Positions 1 to 14,347 of a DNA stretch of 64,000 bases are shown piece after piece. The notes beneath the pieces were generated by a model. It worked only from the letters and a program-made list of their open reading frames with translations. It did not search any database and had not been told where the DNA came from. Source of the stretch: Chamaea fasciata (lineage: Eukaryota; Chordata; Aves; Passeriformes; Sylviidae). The stretch is taken from assembly GCA_029207755.1 (NCBI GenBank), contig JARCOQ010000003.1:43482144-43546143 (forward strand), read 5' to 3'. The first letter of the stretch is position 1. Each line of letters begins with the position of its first letter. The position numbers and the translations under genes were made by a program.

Positions 1-2511
1 GACGGCCGTAATTTTCTTTTGGAACACACAATAGCTTCCAAGTGACCAGCAGTGCAGTACATAATGGACATATCCTGAACTGGAGGGGCTTCTAAATCAA
101 GGCCAGACTAAATGAAGCTCCTTGGAGTTTGGGAAGAGAGATTCGCTTTTAACATGGACATAGAGGGAGAGAGCTGTATGAGCTGAGAAGTTGCAGGGTT
201 TGTCTTTTACCAAGGCTTTTCTGCTTCATGCACAACCAGGACCTGGATTAAGGTACAAAGGCAGGTTTTTAAGGCAGCCTGCTTTGGATATGGGCAATGA
301 AATTAAACATTTGTTGTGGAACAAGCACACCGTTTTGCAGTTGGGGTGAATCTAGGTCCCATTTTAGCTTTAAATCAACCTTGGAATACAACAGTTCATT
401 CTAGTCCAGTGCCCCTGCTTTCACCTTACCACAGGTTAACCAGGAGCCATCATACAACCAGTTATTGCTTCATGTAACCCGCAGTGAAACTACCTCACTG
501 GATCACTGCTCACTTACATATCAACAATAAGACATGATTTGGGAGTTCTTGGTCCTGGTGTTTCAGATATGAAACTGCAATGAAGCATATCCACTGTGTC
601 AAAAGCTGCTCTTATGGCCAGGATTTGGGCAAAGTGGCATTCACCCAGAAGATTTGAGCTTTTCATACCCAAACTAGCTGCTTCTGAGTTGTGCCATTGC
701 AAATACTGTCTGCATACATACATATGTGCACATCCAAGTGCACATCCAAATGATATGGGAACAACTGCCTGCAGCCTGGAATTTTTACCTGTGAGCATCC
801 CAGGATAGCTCAAGAGATGTGCAAAGAAGCAGGTTACCTTCCACAGCTCATGGGCACCAAGGTATATGTGCAGTCCAATTTGCTGTGGTTTCTGTCTAGA
901 GCAGAGCTGGAGGACTGTGTAGCATTAAACTTCTCATAACTCTTCCCACGTTATCTGAAATCTCCTCCTTCTCCTTAGGCCCAGGCAAACTTCTTTAGGC
1001 ATAAAGGCATTTCATGCCTGGATGTATATTGTCACTCCTCTCCCTTCACTCTTTTACACCTTTTACATCTTTTCTCAAGTAGTCCAAGAAAGAAGAAAAG
1101 AAAAATAGAAACCAATAACTTGATTAAAACTATATTAAAACTATCTCTTTCACCTGTAGCAGGAGTATATTCTACTGAGGATGTATTTCTGTTGAAGATT
1201 AAAAATCAGCTGCACAATTCTGCAGGATAGAATAAAACCAAGTCCCCTTCAAGCAAAAATGTACCTGGGTGTCTAGGGATCTCCTGAAAATCTTCAGCTT
1301 GCCACAGCACTGAAATAGGCGGAGAGCTGAGAGAAAACAGAATGAAAGTAGATGGTAATCTACCTTTCCCAGTCAGTGTCCACCTACATCAGCCACACAG
1401 AAGAGCATGGAGCCGGTCCTAGCATTCCTCCAGCAATTACTTATCCTTTTCTTGAAGACTTCAAATGGATGAAGGCACACATCATCCCTTTGAAAAGCTA
1501 GTGACAGTTGTCCTTCCCCTTTCATTTCTCCAAAATAACAGTTTTAGACTAGCTCTCTAAAACACAAACTACCATTTTTCTTCTGAAAACTTCTAAATAA
1601 CTCTTAAAATCTAGGAGCTGGACAGAAACTCTGGGATGTAAATGGTGCTGCCTTTATTTCAGGTGTGCTGGCTGGCAGCTAACACATACAGACAGCAAAC
1701 GTGAAATAACAGAACAATGATTATCTGCACATACTGTTTAGCTTGTGGCCATCGTCACAGTAGATAAAGTTCTCACGTCCCATTCGGAGAGACAGGTAAA
1801 TAGATTTCGCTTCAAATATGAGTATCAAGAACCTATAACATTTCCTGTGTGACAGATTGTATGTGGTTGTGCGTATGTGTATGACAGACAGTGCTGGAAT
1901 ATTTTAAACACTAAACTGCTACATCCAGCGATTGGTAAATTAAACAGTCATTCATCAGTTACCATAGTGATGCAGATGCAATCACAGTGAACAAAGAAGG
2001 AATGGGGTGGGACAGACACACACACAGAACAAATGCTGACAGAGGCACAACCCTGCACTGATTTTTGTTAGTATACTTTTATCTATTAAATTCCCCTAGC
2101 TGCAAGATCTTTTTCTATATTCACTGCTGTTTCACCTGCCTGCAAAGGGAAGTGACACATGCTCTGATGCAGCCTCACAGAGTCAAACCCTGAACTGGAG
2201 CAAATCAGTGTAGCTCTATTGACTTTGGCAGAGAGCAGCCAGTTTACAACAGCTGGGGAATCTGGCAAAAAAAGAGCACCTAATTCTCTTTAGATTCTGC
2301 AGCAACTAAATACTACCGCATCCTCTGCTACTTCATAACTTCTTACAGCAGGGCTCTCCAGTAAACAGACAGAGGGAAGCTGGCGTTTCCAAAGCCAGCT
2401 GGCAGGTTTAGGCGTGCAACTGTCACTGATTTCAGCTCTACAGCTCAGCCTTGGGAATCTCATCAATAATCTCTTTGCTGCTGATAAGAGACACAGCATG
2501 GGGTTAAGAAT
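1..2511. other. Intergenic DNA, no gene seen
   Basis: I see no coding region, RNA gene or CpG island here. Open frames are all under about 100 codons, overlap one another on both strands, and carry no recognisable domain. A possible very old CR1 remnant (about 1400-1540) is listed separately. A short CA-rich patch near 2017-2026 is the only simple sequence noted. Confidence 0.7.
1400..1540 (-). repeat. Possible very old CR1 LINE remnant
   Basis: The stretch around 1445-1500, with the phrase CTTGAAGACTTCAA followed by a purine-rich segment, resembles the part of the CR1 3' region that reads 'fixed-length clauses' in the reverse orientation in many amniote copies. No 3' terminus is visible and both ends are vague. 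This is a recollection of family consensus, not an alignment, and chance similarity is quite possible. Confidence 0.25.
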
Positions 2512-2710
2512 ATCATAGAATCATGGAATGGTTTGGCATGGATATGACCCTAAAGATCATCTAGTTCCAACACTCCTGCCATGGGCAGGGACACCTTTCC
2601 ACTAGACAAGGCTGCTCAGAGCTCCATCCATCCTGTCCTTAAACACTTTCCAGAAGGGGGTATCCACAGCTTCTCTGTTCCAGAGCTTACCCAGGTTGGG
2701 TTAAGCAGAT
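2512..2710 (-). mobile_element. CR1 LINE, 3' end fragment (minus strand)
   Basis: Read on the plus strand this begins TCATAGAATCATGGAATGG, continues with a segment matching the usual CR1 3' end (TAAAGATCATCTAGTTCCAA, then CCATGGGCAGGGACACC), and then shows the degraded C-terminal ORF2 region (ATCCACAGCTTCTCTG). The element is therefore inserted in reverse and severely 5'-truncated, as is typical of avian CR1 copies. Several mismatches from the familiar consensus suggest an inactive, moderately old copy. The far end (about 2700) is approximate because similarity fades into unique sequence. Confidence 0.9.
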
Positions 2711-5700
2711 GTGCCACCTTGCCCAGGCCCTGAATCCTCCTGCTCACAAGTAGAACTGCACTCAGGTGCATTTCCTGCAGCAGCCACACAGGAAAGCTGA
2801 AGTATCTATATCTGCAGGAGGCTAAAGGAGAAAAATGACTCTTCCCTCCTTTGGGTCACTGGCAAACATGTCCACAGTCAACTGCCTGATGACACTGCTA
2901 AGTGACCAGACTTTTGAAAGGCCCACTAAAACTTCTCTATTTATTTTTGCACATGTATTTGGGTAGAAGAGAATGAACCAGTAGATTGAAACTGTGCTGA
3001 GGTTAATGTCAACATCTGGGCCAGAGGACAGGGTCTTCCTCAAACCAGGACAAACTTCTCCAGCCCTGCCCTTTGCTATAAATCCCCTCCTCCCAGTGGC
3101 AGCAGACACTGAGCACCTGAGTAGATGAGCACCTGGCCTGCTACCCTGCACAGGAAAGCAGCAGTGAATAGCAGTTCACACTGAAACACCAACACTAGTA
3201 CCTGATGTGGCTACAAATCTCGTGGTTTACTCCACCACCACTTATTTTTTGGTAATGTCCTACAACAGAGGAATGGGGCTGATGACTGGGACAGTAACAG
3301 CTCACACAAAGCAAACACAAGGACACTAGAGCACACATGTCAGAAATGGAGTGGCCTTAGAACAAAGCTCCACCACATCCTGAGTTTTTTGCTCAAAGTT
3401 TATTGGTATCTTGTCTAAAGCCAGTGTAAATCTCCCTAAAACAGTAACTAGAGTCAGCTTCTGGCTCATGATTCTCAACAAAGTCCATGTAGAATGCATA
3501 CCCTACTGCAACCCTTCTTAGGAAATCTAATACATCTCCCAGATATAGAAATACTATGTAGATGATCTCAGGAAAATCATTAACATCTTGAGGTGGAGGT
3601 GGAAGTAGGAAGCTGGGCAGCATTGTGCCCAGAAGTCTGCCCACAGTCCATCCTCACAATACCTCAATACTTCTATCCTAAGTGACCATCAGTGACTACT
3701 ACATCAGCTACCACTAACCATTAGGGCCAAATCAGCACATTGTGAGAACGAAGCTGGGCATCTGCCTCTGAGCTGCATTGTCCAGATCCCCACAGTGAGA
3801 TCAGGCATTCTCCAAAATGTAGGAAGGAAGGAAGACAGGTTGAGATTCATTCTCCCGGGTCTAATTCAGTGATGTAAGGAAGGAAAGCCACAGAAGCATA
3901 AAGGAAGCTCCAAAATATCCAGTGGCTATCCCTGCTATTAGTGGTGTAAGAAGCAGCTGCAAGTATCCTCATCATCCCCCAGCAGGCACTTGCAGACAAG
4001 CCCCAAGCCAGAGGTGTGAGATTCTGTGCAGTTCAACAAAGGCTGTTGGAGTACAGATGGGGAAAGGACACTATTTTCTAGCAGCACGAGGTAGACACAA
4101 AGAGCAAAGCAGTCTTGCTGCACTTTGGATATCAATTCAAGCCCTGTTCTTACTCTATTAGCTTAAGACATTTGCTCAGAATGTCTTAAACCCCTCAGCA
4201 TCACATAGATTTAATTTAAAGACCCAGCATTCTCTAGCCCCTTAGGTAAGATATTAAATCTGCTTAGACATCTTGAATACAGTAAATAGTTGCCATCTTT
4301 ACATAGAAACTGTTTCGAAGGAGTCTTATCTGGAGGTAAAAGAATCAGTATTTAGCTTTTTTCTACTCCAGTGAAAAAAATAACCATTGCAACATCATGA
4401 GCTGCAAGAAGAGGAGAGATTATGTTTACAAATCATGCTTTTTGTTACATTTTAAATGATTCTAAAGACTCTGTATATAGAGTCCTGTAGGCAGACCCTT
4501 TCCAGCCCAGTCTATAGTCTGCATTTTTTAATTTCTACTATATGTGTAAGTGGCTAACAGCCTCAAAACTACCTCTTTGCATTCACAGCACCCTGAAAAG
4601 CACAAAACCCTGAGAACATGGTTTGTCTTCTCTCTCACTTCCACAGGTACTAACTGGTAGTAGCACTGCTGAATGCAAGAGGAAAGAAGTATCTCCCACA
4701 TACAGCTGCAGCTGCTCTGCCTACACTGCCCTTTGGACACCATTGCTCCCTGGGGATATGGCCTTTTACTAGGACTCACACCTCTGGTAGAAAATCCTCC
4801 TTCCCTGACAGCAATTGGACAGCAGCAGATTAAGTGGCTCCCCATTTCCCTTTGCAGCAAAGCAAGTGCCTCTCCACAGCCAGGCTTCATCCACAGGACT
4901 TGCTGCTCTCCTCAGGCACCAGCAAAACTGGAACATTCCTCCCCCTTTGTGACACGTCCTGTGCTCTAACCCCGCCGAGCTGGATAATGGAAGCGCATAT
5001 GGGGAGCACACAGACCTTGTTACAGTTAACAATACAACCACAAAAAATCATGTTTTACACACACATGGATTAAAATAATTGTTCGAGAGAACAACACGAG
5101 CAACATATTAAAAATTGGCCCTTAGCAAGGTTGTTGTCACCATCCTGTCCAGGTAGCACACGATCGCTGATCCTGAGGGATGCAATGCTTTCCACAGAGA
5201 CTCTCTGTACATAACTGTTGAGTAGACATAAGACCAACACACGCTCTACAGCTAAGGCACTGCTGGGTGTCCCCCCCCTGCACCTTTGCAGCATTCAGGG
5301 GAGGGAGTGATGTGGTTTCAGCACCGCATGTGTCTTGCCTTTGACTTCCCAGCCAAATGGTGAGCTACTGATTGCAGGTGTTTGGCAGCAAGAGGCCTTC
5401 ATGTGAACCAAGTGAGGCATTAACTGCTGTAGCACCGTGTGCTGAGGAGGCACAGAAAATAAAAAGTGACTAAAACAAGAGATTTTTCTTCCCATTCAAA
5501 ACCCAAGGAGGGAGGGGGCAGGGCACTTTTTGACATCTTTACTTGTTAGTCCTTTTTCTGGATCTTTTCAGTAGCGGTCACGACTTTTTAATGTTTTTTT
5601 GTGATGAAAACCTTTGACAAGATCATGTGTCACAGAAAGTGCAGTGGTGAGCCATGGCTTTCATATATATGTTAACCAGCCTTTACAGCATTACAGAGCC

Positions 5701-8700
5701 TGGGTGACAGAAGAGTAATTCAGTCAAGCTGCAGCAAAGTACATGAATTCTGCACTGTACGTCAGAAGGCAAGGGAGCACGGATCTGAAAAGTGAACAGA
5801 CATGGAACAGCACCTGGTGTCCCACAGCACCCAGTTAATATGGAAATGCCTCTGCTTGAAACACATGGGACACACATTTCTGGGGATGGTGCTCCTGGGA
5901 CTGCTGTGTTGGGAAAGCATGCTGTGAAGAAAAGCATTTCCAGCCATACAAGTGTTTATGCATAACTTAATGTTGAAATAAGAAATTGGGAAAGCTTGGG
6001 GCATTGAAGAATATCGAGTTTCTACTGCAGATATCCAGATTTGCCCACAAGCAAAATTCACTCAGAGACATATACAAAGTGAGTTCTTCTATCCTTCTGA
6101 TAACGTCCTTCCCCCTGTCCCCTTCCCCTCCATGTAAGAGGAATCTCTGACTTCGAATGAAACTCATGCCTCTAAATTCCTCAGGAGATGTTTTGAAAAT
6201 CTTTCTTAAAAAGTCCTTGTTTTCACCAAGATAACAGTTGTCTGATTTGAAAATGGCAATAGACTCAGCATCTGTCCACATTTGCAGTCTCTAAGAGCTA
6301 CTGAATAAATGTAAGTATTCTGTCTTAGTTTTTTTTAGTTTAGTGCTTTTTACAGTGGCTTAGAAAGAATCATCTACTCTAACATGGAATTTTGAGATCA
6401 ACAGAATAAAATAAAATCAAACATTTATGAATAGAGCCATTTATTGGACTTCTATTTCTAGACCTCAATTAGGGCAACATAATTTGTAAAATGGTGAACA
6501 GGTAATCAAATTGTAATCAGCAAATCTTCTTAAGAAAAAAATAAGACTGAGAGAAAAGATTTAAACAACAAGCATTACAGATAGGAGAAGAAAAGCAAGT
6601 TCACATCTACAGCCCCATGGGAAAATGTAGATGTAATCAATTCAGGATAAAATTTAATTAACACACTGAGCAATGGGATGGGTGACAAATACAGATATAC
6701 AGGAAATCTTTGAGAAATACTTCTGGGAGAATACAGTAAGATCATTATTATTCTACTCATACAGCTGTAAGTAATCTATATACATGCATCAGACCACTAA
6801 TGCAGAGAAAAATAATTTTGTCCCACTACCCAAGCAACTCCCAACTTGGAAGTGTTAAAAGAGCATAACAGCTTCTTGATAACATTCCAAATATTTCCGT
6901 GCCTATCCCCAAAATAGTAGTTGGTTTATCAGTTCTGCTTTATTTAAATCTTAACTCCTCACTGCTCTGCCACATAATTTTGGTTGAAAACAACCTGGAA
7001 CTTATAATAATAATTGCAAAAGAGAGGGAGAAAGATAATGGACACTCAAGTTTTTTTTTTAATTAAAACCTGCTATTGAGCTCCATGGAATGAAAACCAA
7101 TTCAGTAAGGCACATAATTTATTATTAAAGAAAATCTTATAACTCATAAGGAACATTAAGTTAATGTACAGTACAAATAACAAGCTATGTAAAACTGCAT
7201 CAACTCTTATATACCTATTATAATCCTAAGATCTTATAGCTCTTATAGAAAACACTTGGGAAATGTCAGCCATTGAAAGATGGTGTGAGGAAAAGACATG
7301 AAACATAATGAAAATGAAAAGAGTCTGATGTCATCCAGAAACTGTTAGATTTGATTTGAAAAGCATGCAAAAATCAAGCATAAAATACCATGAAATAAAT
7401 TATTTAAACCCTTCATTGCAAAGCACAGATTATATACTGCAATTCATTTATTGGACTCTTTCTGCCAGGAAACTGCAGCACATGATGGTTCAGATCCTCA
7501 GCCAGTAAGAGTTGTCACAAACCTGTGACTCAGCTCAAATACTGGCACTGCACACAGGAATGCTAAGAGTGATAAATAAACAACACATAAACAGCCCTAC
7601 ACCAAGCGCATGTGGAGCAGGTACGAAAGGAACCTGGTAGATGGGACATACACCTCCAGCCACCTGAAGAGAGCACACATCACCTTTGAGGCCATGCTAC
7701 AAGTTCAGAGGATGGCCAAGGAAAAAAAATTCTGTTTCAAATTTTCACCCAAGCAGAGAACATTTTGTCAGGAGAGTAAATGTACATTTTGTCACTTGTA
7801 GTAGGGAGAGTGAGAATATGCAGGAAGATTTTCACAAGGCTGGTTGATTCTGCCAACTGTGTGAGGTCACTCCCAGCACCCTACTCCCTGGAGACTCTTC
7901 CAGTGCAGAAACATGTACAGCCAGTGGTCTCAAGCCACGGTGGACTTCTGTGGTTACTGCCCAAAATATAAATAGCTCCTATCCATCACTACCACTCCTG
8001 CAGATTACTAACTCCTCAGTGTATGACTTCCCTATCCTCTCCTGGTATGTCTGTACCTTCACAGAGGCCTTCAAATCATGCAGTAATGTGCAGTTGCAGG
8101 AGGAGGGAATTTGTGGATGAAAACTATCCCTGCCCAGATCAAACCCATTTTCCAGATAAATAAAGAGCTGTTTCAAGAGTAGCCACCAAGATTTTCAGAT
8201 AAACTAGAAAAAAAATAAATCCCAACCCTAATTTCAAAACAGCTTTGGTGCTGCACACCTGTGATTCCTGCACATGTACTGGAGCTCAGCACCTCTATGA
8301 ATAAAACTGGCCTGTGCAAGGGCAGGGAGCTTGGTGATAAGCTGGGGGAAAACCTTGAGGCTAGGTAGTAAGAAAGCTGTCAGAAGGAGGAAGTAAAAGT
8401 GGAAAACAAAGAGAAATCTATCTCCCTAAACTCTCAGTGAGTTCCATGCTGTCCTTGTAACACTAGGAGGTAAAACATTTCAGGCAGAAATGTAGATTTT
8501 TAAGTTGAGAGTGTTCCTTCAAAACTCTGTGTTACAATGATAATGAAGGGTCCCCTGCTCATGTTTTCTTGGCAAAGGCTTCCAACATACAGAAGGCAAA
8601 TGAGAGAATTTGTAGAAGACAGATGAAAATGCCTCTTATTGATCGACGCAAGGAAAGCATTTTTCTGTTTTGCTAAAATGGCCTCTATAAAACGTTCATT

Positions 8701-9639
8701 GCCCATCAACTGATGTATTAATTATTGATAGAGGAAAACCAGCAGGCAGCACTGCACTCAGTTTGACTGAGAGTAGGAAAACATTCTGGCTTGTAACACC
8801 AAATGCAGAAAGTGCCTGATTCACAGGAAGCTGTCCCAAAAGCAAAATCATTTTTAAGGAGAAATTTCTACATGAAAGGATTATACTTGTAAGAATAAAT
8901 CCTGCTGCTCTTTCACTCCCACTTTCTCTGAGTAAGTGTGTATGCTAAAGAGCTTTTATTTCAGCTGAAATGGTGTATCACATTAGCATGCTTTTAAAGC
9001 TTGTATTCTAATGGCTAGGAAAACACAAGTAAAAAGTTAAAACACAATTTTAAAAAAAGAACAGCAAAAACTCTAACAGTTAACAGGAGTTCTATTATAA
9101 AGCAGAAGAAATACACGTCCAATGTAAATATATAAAATATTTGCTGGAAGCTAGCTGGAATTATGGATGTGGTGGAAAACCCACCATCAGATCTTGCTTG
9201 AAATCAGATTACAGTTCAGTGTGTTATGAGTTGTGTGTTACAGAAATCTCTTAAGAATTTAGCCCTAAATATAAAAAACTCATGACACAGCTACATATTA
9301 GAAATTTCACCAGTGTGGCAAGAAGTTCAGCTGAATGAAAAGTTGAGGTGTATGCTCTGTGTGTGCTGGATAACCAAACTGAGATGTGCTTTGAAGTTTG
9401 CTCCTAAAGACAACACTGGGGAAGATGTTTTTTCCAAACTTGAAACTCCTTCTATCGGTTTTCTTCTTCCATTTAAAGAAATCACTTACCTACCACATTT
9501 CAAAGGAAAGGGTCCATCCTACAGAAACTCTTGGTTTTCTGCTGTTGCTTTTTCCTGGGTCTCAGTAGGGGTGCAGCTACACACTCGAATGTGTCTACAG
9601 CAGGCCAGCATACTGCTCACCCACTGTAGAGAAAAAACC
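2711..9639. other. Intergenic DNA, no gene seen
   Basis: This is about 7 kb of AT-rich sequence without recognisable genes. Open frames (longest about 120 codons near 4528-4890, minus strand) lack domains, signal peptides or conserved motifs, and most have an overlapping frame on the other strand, which is what chance frames look like. No CpG island, LTR or clear CR1 terminus was seen. Undetected short exons of a spliced non-coding RNA cannot be excluded by reading alone. Confidence 0.6.
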
Positions 9640-9663
9640 CAGGCAGGCAGGCAGGCAGGCAGG
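9640..9663. repeat. (AGGC)n tetranucleotide microsatellite
   Basis: Six uninterrupted AGGC units lie directly after an AACCC stretch. A chance open frame runs through it and would encode a short Q-A-G-R-Q run. Short tandem arrays of this kind are likely to vary in length between individuals. Confidence 0.85.
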
Positions 9664-11289
9664 TCTCACTGCTAACAGCCATTGTAGAATAAAAGATTCC
9701 CAAGCGCTAATGAAAGCCCCACTGAAGAAACCAAAGAACTTTTCGGACCCTATTAGAAAGTAATCTGTAATCAGATGTATAATTACACATCAGGGTTCAC
9801 TTAAGGAGTCCTACCAACCTCTGGCCTTCCTGTCCTTTTCACCCTAAAATCTTTCTCTTTTTTCCTTTCTCCTTTCTTCCTTTCCTACACAAACTGTGCT
9901 CTTGGCCCTTTGAGTAGATTTACAAGATCTACTCCTGACCTACTTTTCCACTGTTAGTCCTGCAGCTCTTGTCAAGAAACTTGGCAGAACCAAAAGGTTT
10001 AGTAGCAAAGCAGCATAATCCCCTAATGAGCTACAACAGCGAGCAAACCTTTCCTAGCCTCACCCTGCCCTTGTTTCAGTTCCTTTGTTATTCAGGTCAG
10101 GAGCAAACTCTCAAAGGAAGAAGCCTGATCTCTCTCACGGAGTAAAGACTCCGGAACTAAGCTCTTGAATTTAACCAGAATAGCGGTCCAAAGAGGACCC
10201 TAGGAGCAAGCAAGGACATTTTTAAATTTTAGGGAAGACACTAAATTCATTTGTCTCATTTGGAGACCTACTGCTTTGAGCAGAAATGTCTGATTTGGGG
10301 TACCACTCTTAGAAGCTGATAACATGACATAGTTGATAACCTAACAGTAAATACAAACATACAAATACAGTCAAGGACAAGAAAAAAACAGACGAAATGT
10401 GGCTATTTTGGAAAGAGGTAACAAGGAAAGTGACAGAGAAAATGTGTAGTTTTGGATTTTCTTCTACTCATTTACTTTTTGCATCTGGCAGAATTTTGTT
10501 GCTTTTCACTTTCATCGCTAAGCTGTTCTCCATCCCTGCAAGATAACCCATACATCAGGTGCACACATATGCATACAGCTCTCTTGGGACTGTGATGGGC
10601 CTGTACACCAGCACAAAGAAGCACCCCATCAGCCAGCAGGCAGGATTTGCAGCATGATTAATATGTTTCACCCTTGATGAAAAGGTCCTTTACAAAGCTC
10701 CACTGACCTCTACCATTCCTAACTAATAGAGGGAGGAAAAGGAACTAAGAAACTGAAAGGAATTTTAACAAGAGAAGTCAGCACATGCTCTTGTTTTACA
10801 GGGTGTTATACTAGACATGAAAATCTTCTGCAACTTAAAAAGCGGCTAAATAGGAAGCATAACCAACACCAACACTTCTCACACTGGGGAAGCTTCAGCT
10901 CCAGATCTGGAATTTTACTCTGTCTCTAGCCTTCACACATCCCATTACAGCATCAGGGCTCTAGAAGATGCAATTACTGGCACAATAAAAAGAAAAGTTT
11001 TGGCTGTCTGGGCAAAGCTGACGTTTCCAGCCTCCCTGGTATTCTTGCTAGGTTACAATTTTAGGTACTGTTCAGGAAAGAGAAGCCCTTTATTATGAAC
11101 TGTACAGGACAGCTTATTTTCTTCAAGCAAACACAGAGTATGTGCAAGTGGATGAAATTATTGCTGTAAAAGCTAAGGTATATTTTCCTCCATAGTATGG
11201 GTAGAGTCACTGACACCACAACCAGTTGCTGGCACCTAAATTACACAATTAGGTATCTTGACCCTTGACACAAAAGGAGCACCTGCCAG
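9664..11289. other. Intergenic DNA, nothing recognised
   Basis: This is unique-looking sequence with pyrimidine-rich patches (for example 9838-9890) but no open frame of note and no repeat family that I recognise. Confidence 0.6.
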
Positions 11290-11500
11290 TGACACACAGA
11301 ATTTTTGGCCAGAAGGGTCTATTAGGATAATTTAGCTTGGTCTCCTGAACAGTGCTGGCAATGTCCATTCATCCTTTCAAGAATACTAGCAAAGGAACCA
11401 ATTAATTTTGTTTGTGGTAGAAGTGACTGTGCAGAATGGCACCTCTCAAATACTAAAGACTTCAGCAGCCCCCTTCTCTGGGGCCAAGCCCTTCTTTCTC
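11290..11500 (-). mobile_element. Old CR1 LINE 3' end remnant (minus strand)
   Basis: The segment starting AATTTTTGGCCAGAAGGG and followed by a diverged 'GATCATCTAGTCTGACCTCCTG'-type clause resembles the 3' end of older amniote CR1 families (the type common in turtles and crocodiles) in reverse orientation. Downstream similarity is weak, with only scattered matches, so the far boundary is a guess. This would be an ancient copy, inactive long before songbirds arose. The call rests on remembered family consensus. Confidence 0.45.
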
Positions 11501-13176
11501 TGGTGCTAAAAAAAGTCTTTGGATACAAGTGATGGAACTACAAAACCACACACAAACCTGTGAACAACAGCTGAAAATCTCTGTAGGTAACTACTGGCTC
11601 CCTGTGTATTCCAACATATTAGATCCAACATGACAGAAAATCATAGCCAACGTGTTTTCTCTTAGCTGGCTCTAAGTACCTGCAAACTGTGATTTCCTAT
11701 TCTAGTAATAACACATATTCATGGAGCTGTTAAGCAGATAGCATCTTTTATTTAAGCTAATATTGCCTCCTTTTTGCCTGTGTGATTACAGAGGAGTTTC
11801 CAACACACCTCACCACACCTATATAAATATCCTGCCACAAATTATATTGATGATATATCATCCAGCTTGCAGATCAGATAAGACCACAGCACATTGTTAA
11901 AAGATCTGCCTTTGTATATTATACAGTGACTGTGGCAATCTGCAGTACATTGCAAAGCAAAGCCTTTGTTTATTAAAAAAAAAAAATAACCTACTACTGA
12001 AGATCTTTTGTACACAGGAAATCATAGGAGTAAAATTAGAGCAGTATAGTTTAATAATTAAGGCTGGCATTTTTCTTGAACAATATACTTTTTCCTGATC
12101 CCCTTTATCTTTCTTTTTCCCACAGAAATTTACAACACAGGATTTTACTTCATGTTGGGTTAAGGTTCATCTGTGTTCCTTGAGGTATCAGCATCCATCA
12201 GCTGTCTGTGCTTGTTTGCATGCATAGGGCTGAGCTAATCACCAGATTTGGAACTGGAAAGCAACCCCCTTTCAGATTAGCTCAACAGGGACTGCTGGGT
12301 TTTGTTTATCTTTCTCTGCAGCACAGTGCGGGGTCCAGAAGCATCTGCAAATGTCACCCAGCAAATCTCCTGCTAGTCGGGAGGACTTACAAATGCCCTT
12401 GATCTCTCCTGTTCTCCTCCTGTGACACAATTATTGTGGCATTTTGTCTTCTAGCACAGACTTGGAGTCTGTTGTGAGAAGCCTGGAAATGTACAGCATC
12501 CCAGGGTGATATGAGCTACAGAGCACATGACTGAGCATCTGCAGCGTGCCTTTCTGCATTTGGAGAGGCACTGACTGGACAACTTGGGTGGTGCCATTCA
12601 GTCCTTTGTCTTCAGTTTATCTCTGTGGCTGATCCTTTGCTCTGGAAAGACTGCCATGGAGAGACGTCTCAAGGGAATGGTGGATGCAAGCCTAGATGCA
12701 CATAACTACCCCTGAGCTATTGGCTATGGGTTCATTTATAGTGTAACATGTGAAACAGAATCTTTTGGGATTCATCTCTATTCATCTCTATGTTCAGCCT
12801 GTATTTGGTCAGGCAAGCTCCCCTTGAAATAACAGTACCATTTCAGGCTCCATCTCTAACTCTCAGGATCAATGTTCTTGGCTTTGCTTTACTATCTAGT
12901 TGAGAAAAATACTCTTAAAATCTACTGCAAGAAAAATGCAACTGACCGCTCTGTTTGTCTGCCAACCTCACCAAAGATCAAAGCTGAGCATTCAAAGTCA
13001 CCTCACTCAATTGTAGGTATTTAACCGAGGCAGCTAAACACATCTTGGTTCCTGTATAACCAACACACAGCAGGAGGCTACTCAGAGAGGCAGTCTGCTA
13101 ATCTGAAGACCTGACACTTCTGGAAGAGCCTCTCATCCCTTTCAGCAGAGGGCCAACGTGGCCAGGTTGCCTCCAC

Positions 13177-13218
13177 TAAGTAGGATGAATGCAGACCTAA
13201 GCAGGATGAATGCAGAGC
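13177..13218. repeat. 21-bp tandem duplication, two copies
   Basis: Two adjacent 21-bp units (13177-13197 and 13198-13218) share the core AGGATGAATGCAG and differ at only two positions. This is a small local duplication, probably from replication slippage, with no evident function. Confidence 0.8.
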
Positions 13219-14347
13219 AGAGATGAACAAACGGGGTAGACATGCAAATGAGAGGAGAAGAGAGTGAAATGAAAGCTACTGCAAAGATGACATCTGTTTT
13301 TCACAGTACTTCCCACACACAGATTAGAGGTGAAGAGGTTTCAGTCTGCTCACCTCTTGCTAAGAATTACACATAGCCATCCCCTCTCTTGTCCCACCAC
13401 AACCAGGCACTCCCACACTATTACAGGTCACAGCACCACCTGCCCAGTGCACTCAGCAGAACGAGCCTTTTTCCTGTTTAAGATTAGGCTACAGAAGCAC
13501 AGCTGAGTTTTCAGAAAATGTTTTACCCACTGCCTGCTTGCAATGATACAGACAGCCTTCTACAGAAGTGAGAAGGTATTAGGGGGAAGGAATCTTCCTC
13601 TGAAAATTTCCAGTGTAAAGGCCTTCATGAAAGATGTCATTATAAGGAAATGAATGAATGCATTTGTCAGCGTCTGGGAGGTCTCAGAGTGGCTTCTATT
13701 TTTATCTCTTCTTACCCCTTGAAGGAACTGAGAACTAATATTTGTGATGCCTGACTGAGGATATTAATGTTTTAAAAAGCTGTAATTTCTTCCAGGGCAG
13801 GAAAGAGAGTAACCTCTTTGGGATTTTCACTGGTTTGCCCTTTGAAATGAAATTTTGGTCACTGTGTTTCTACTGCACAACCATTCAAACCGATTCCTGT
13901 CTATTTATCTGGTATTGAATCTTAACAAAACGGAATGATGTATGATCAGCTAGTACACGTGCAAAATACACTTGTTTTTCCTTTCTTGAAGTATTTTTGC
14001 TATGCTATGCACTACTGTTTAGTCTGAACTTAGAGAGCCCAGAGAACACAGGTTCATGTAAAATCATGACATGTCTTTACTGAAGTTAAAAGGCTGAGTG
14101 GAGAAAAAAAAAAAAAAAGAATATTAAAAGGATGCTTTCAGAACAGAAAAATCTCATGGGTAACTGTTATATTTCTACTAAACCCTCTGAGTGTAATGAT
14201 CTGCCTACCTGGAGTGGAAATATTTTTTTATATTGTCAGCACAGTAAGAAATCATTAGCCCAGTTACCAGTACATTCATGTCTTGAACAAGTGTCACAAA
14301 TATAAGGCGGCTTTTTGAAAAACCTTCAGCCACTACTGCAAGACTGG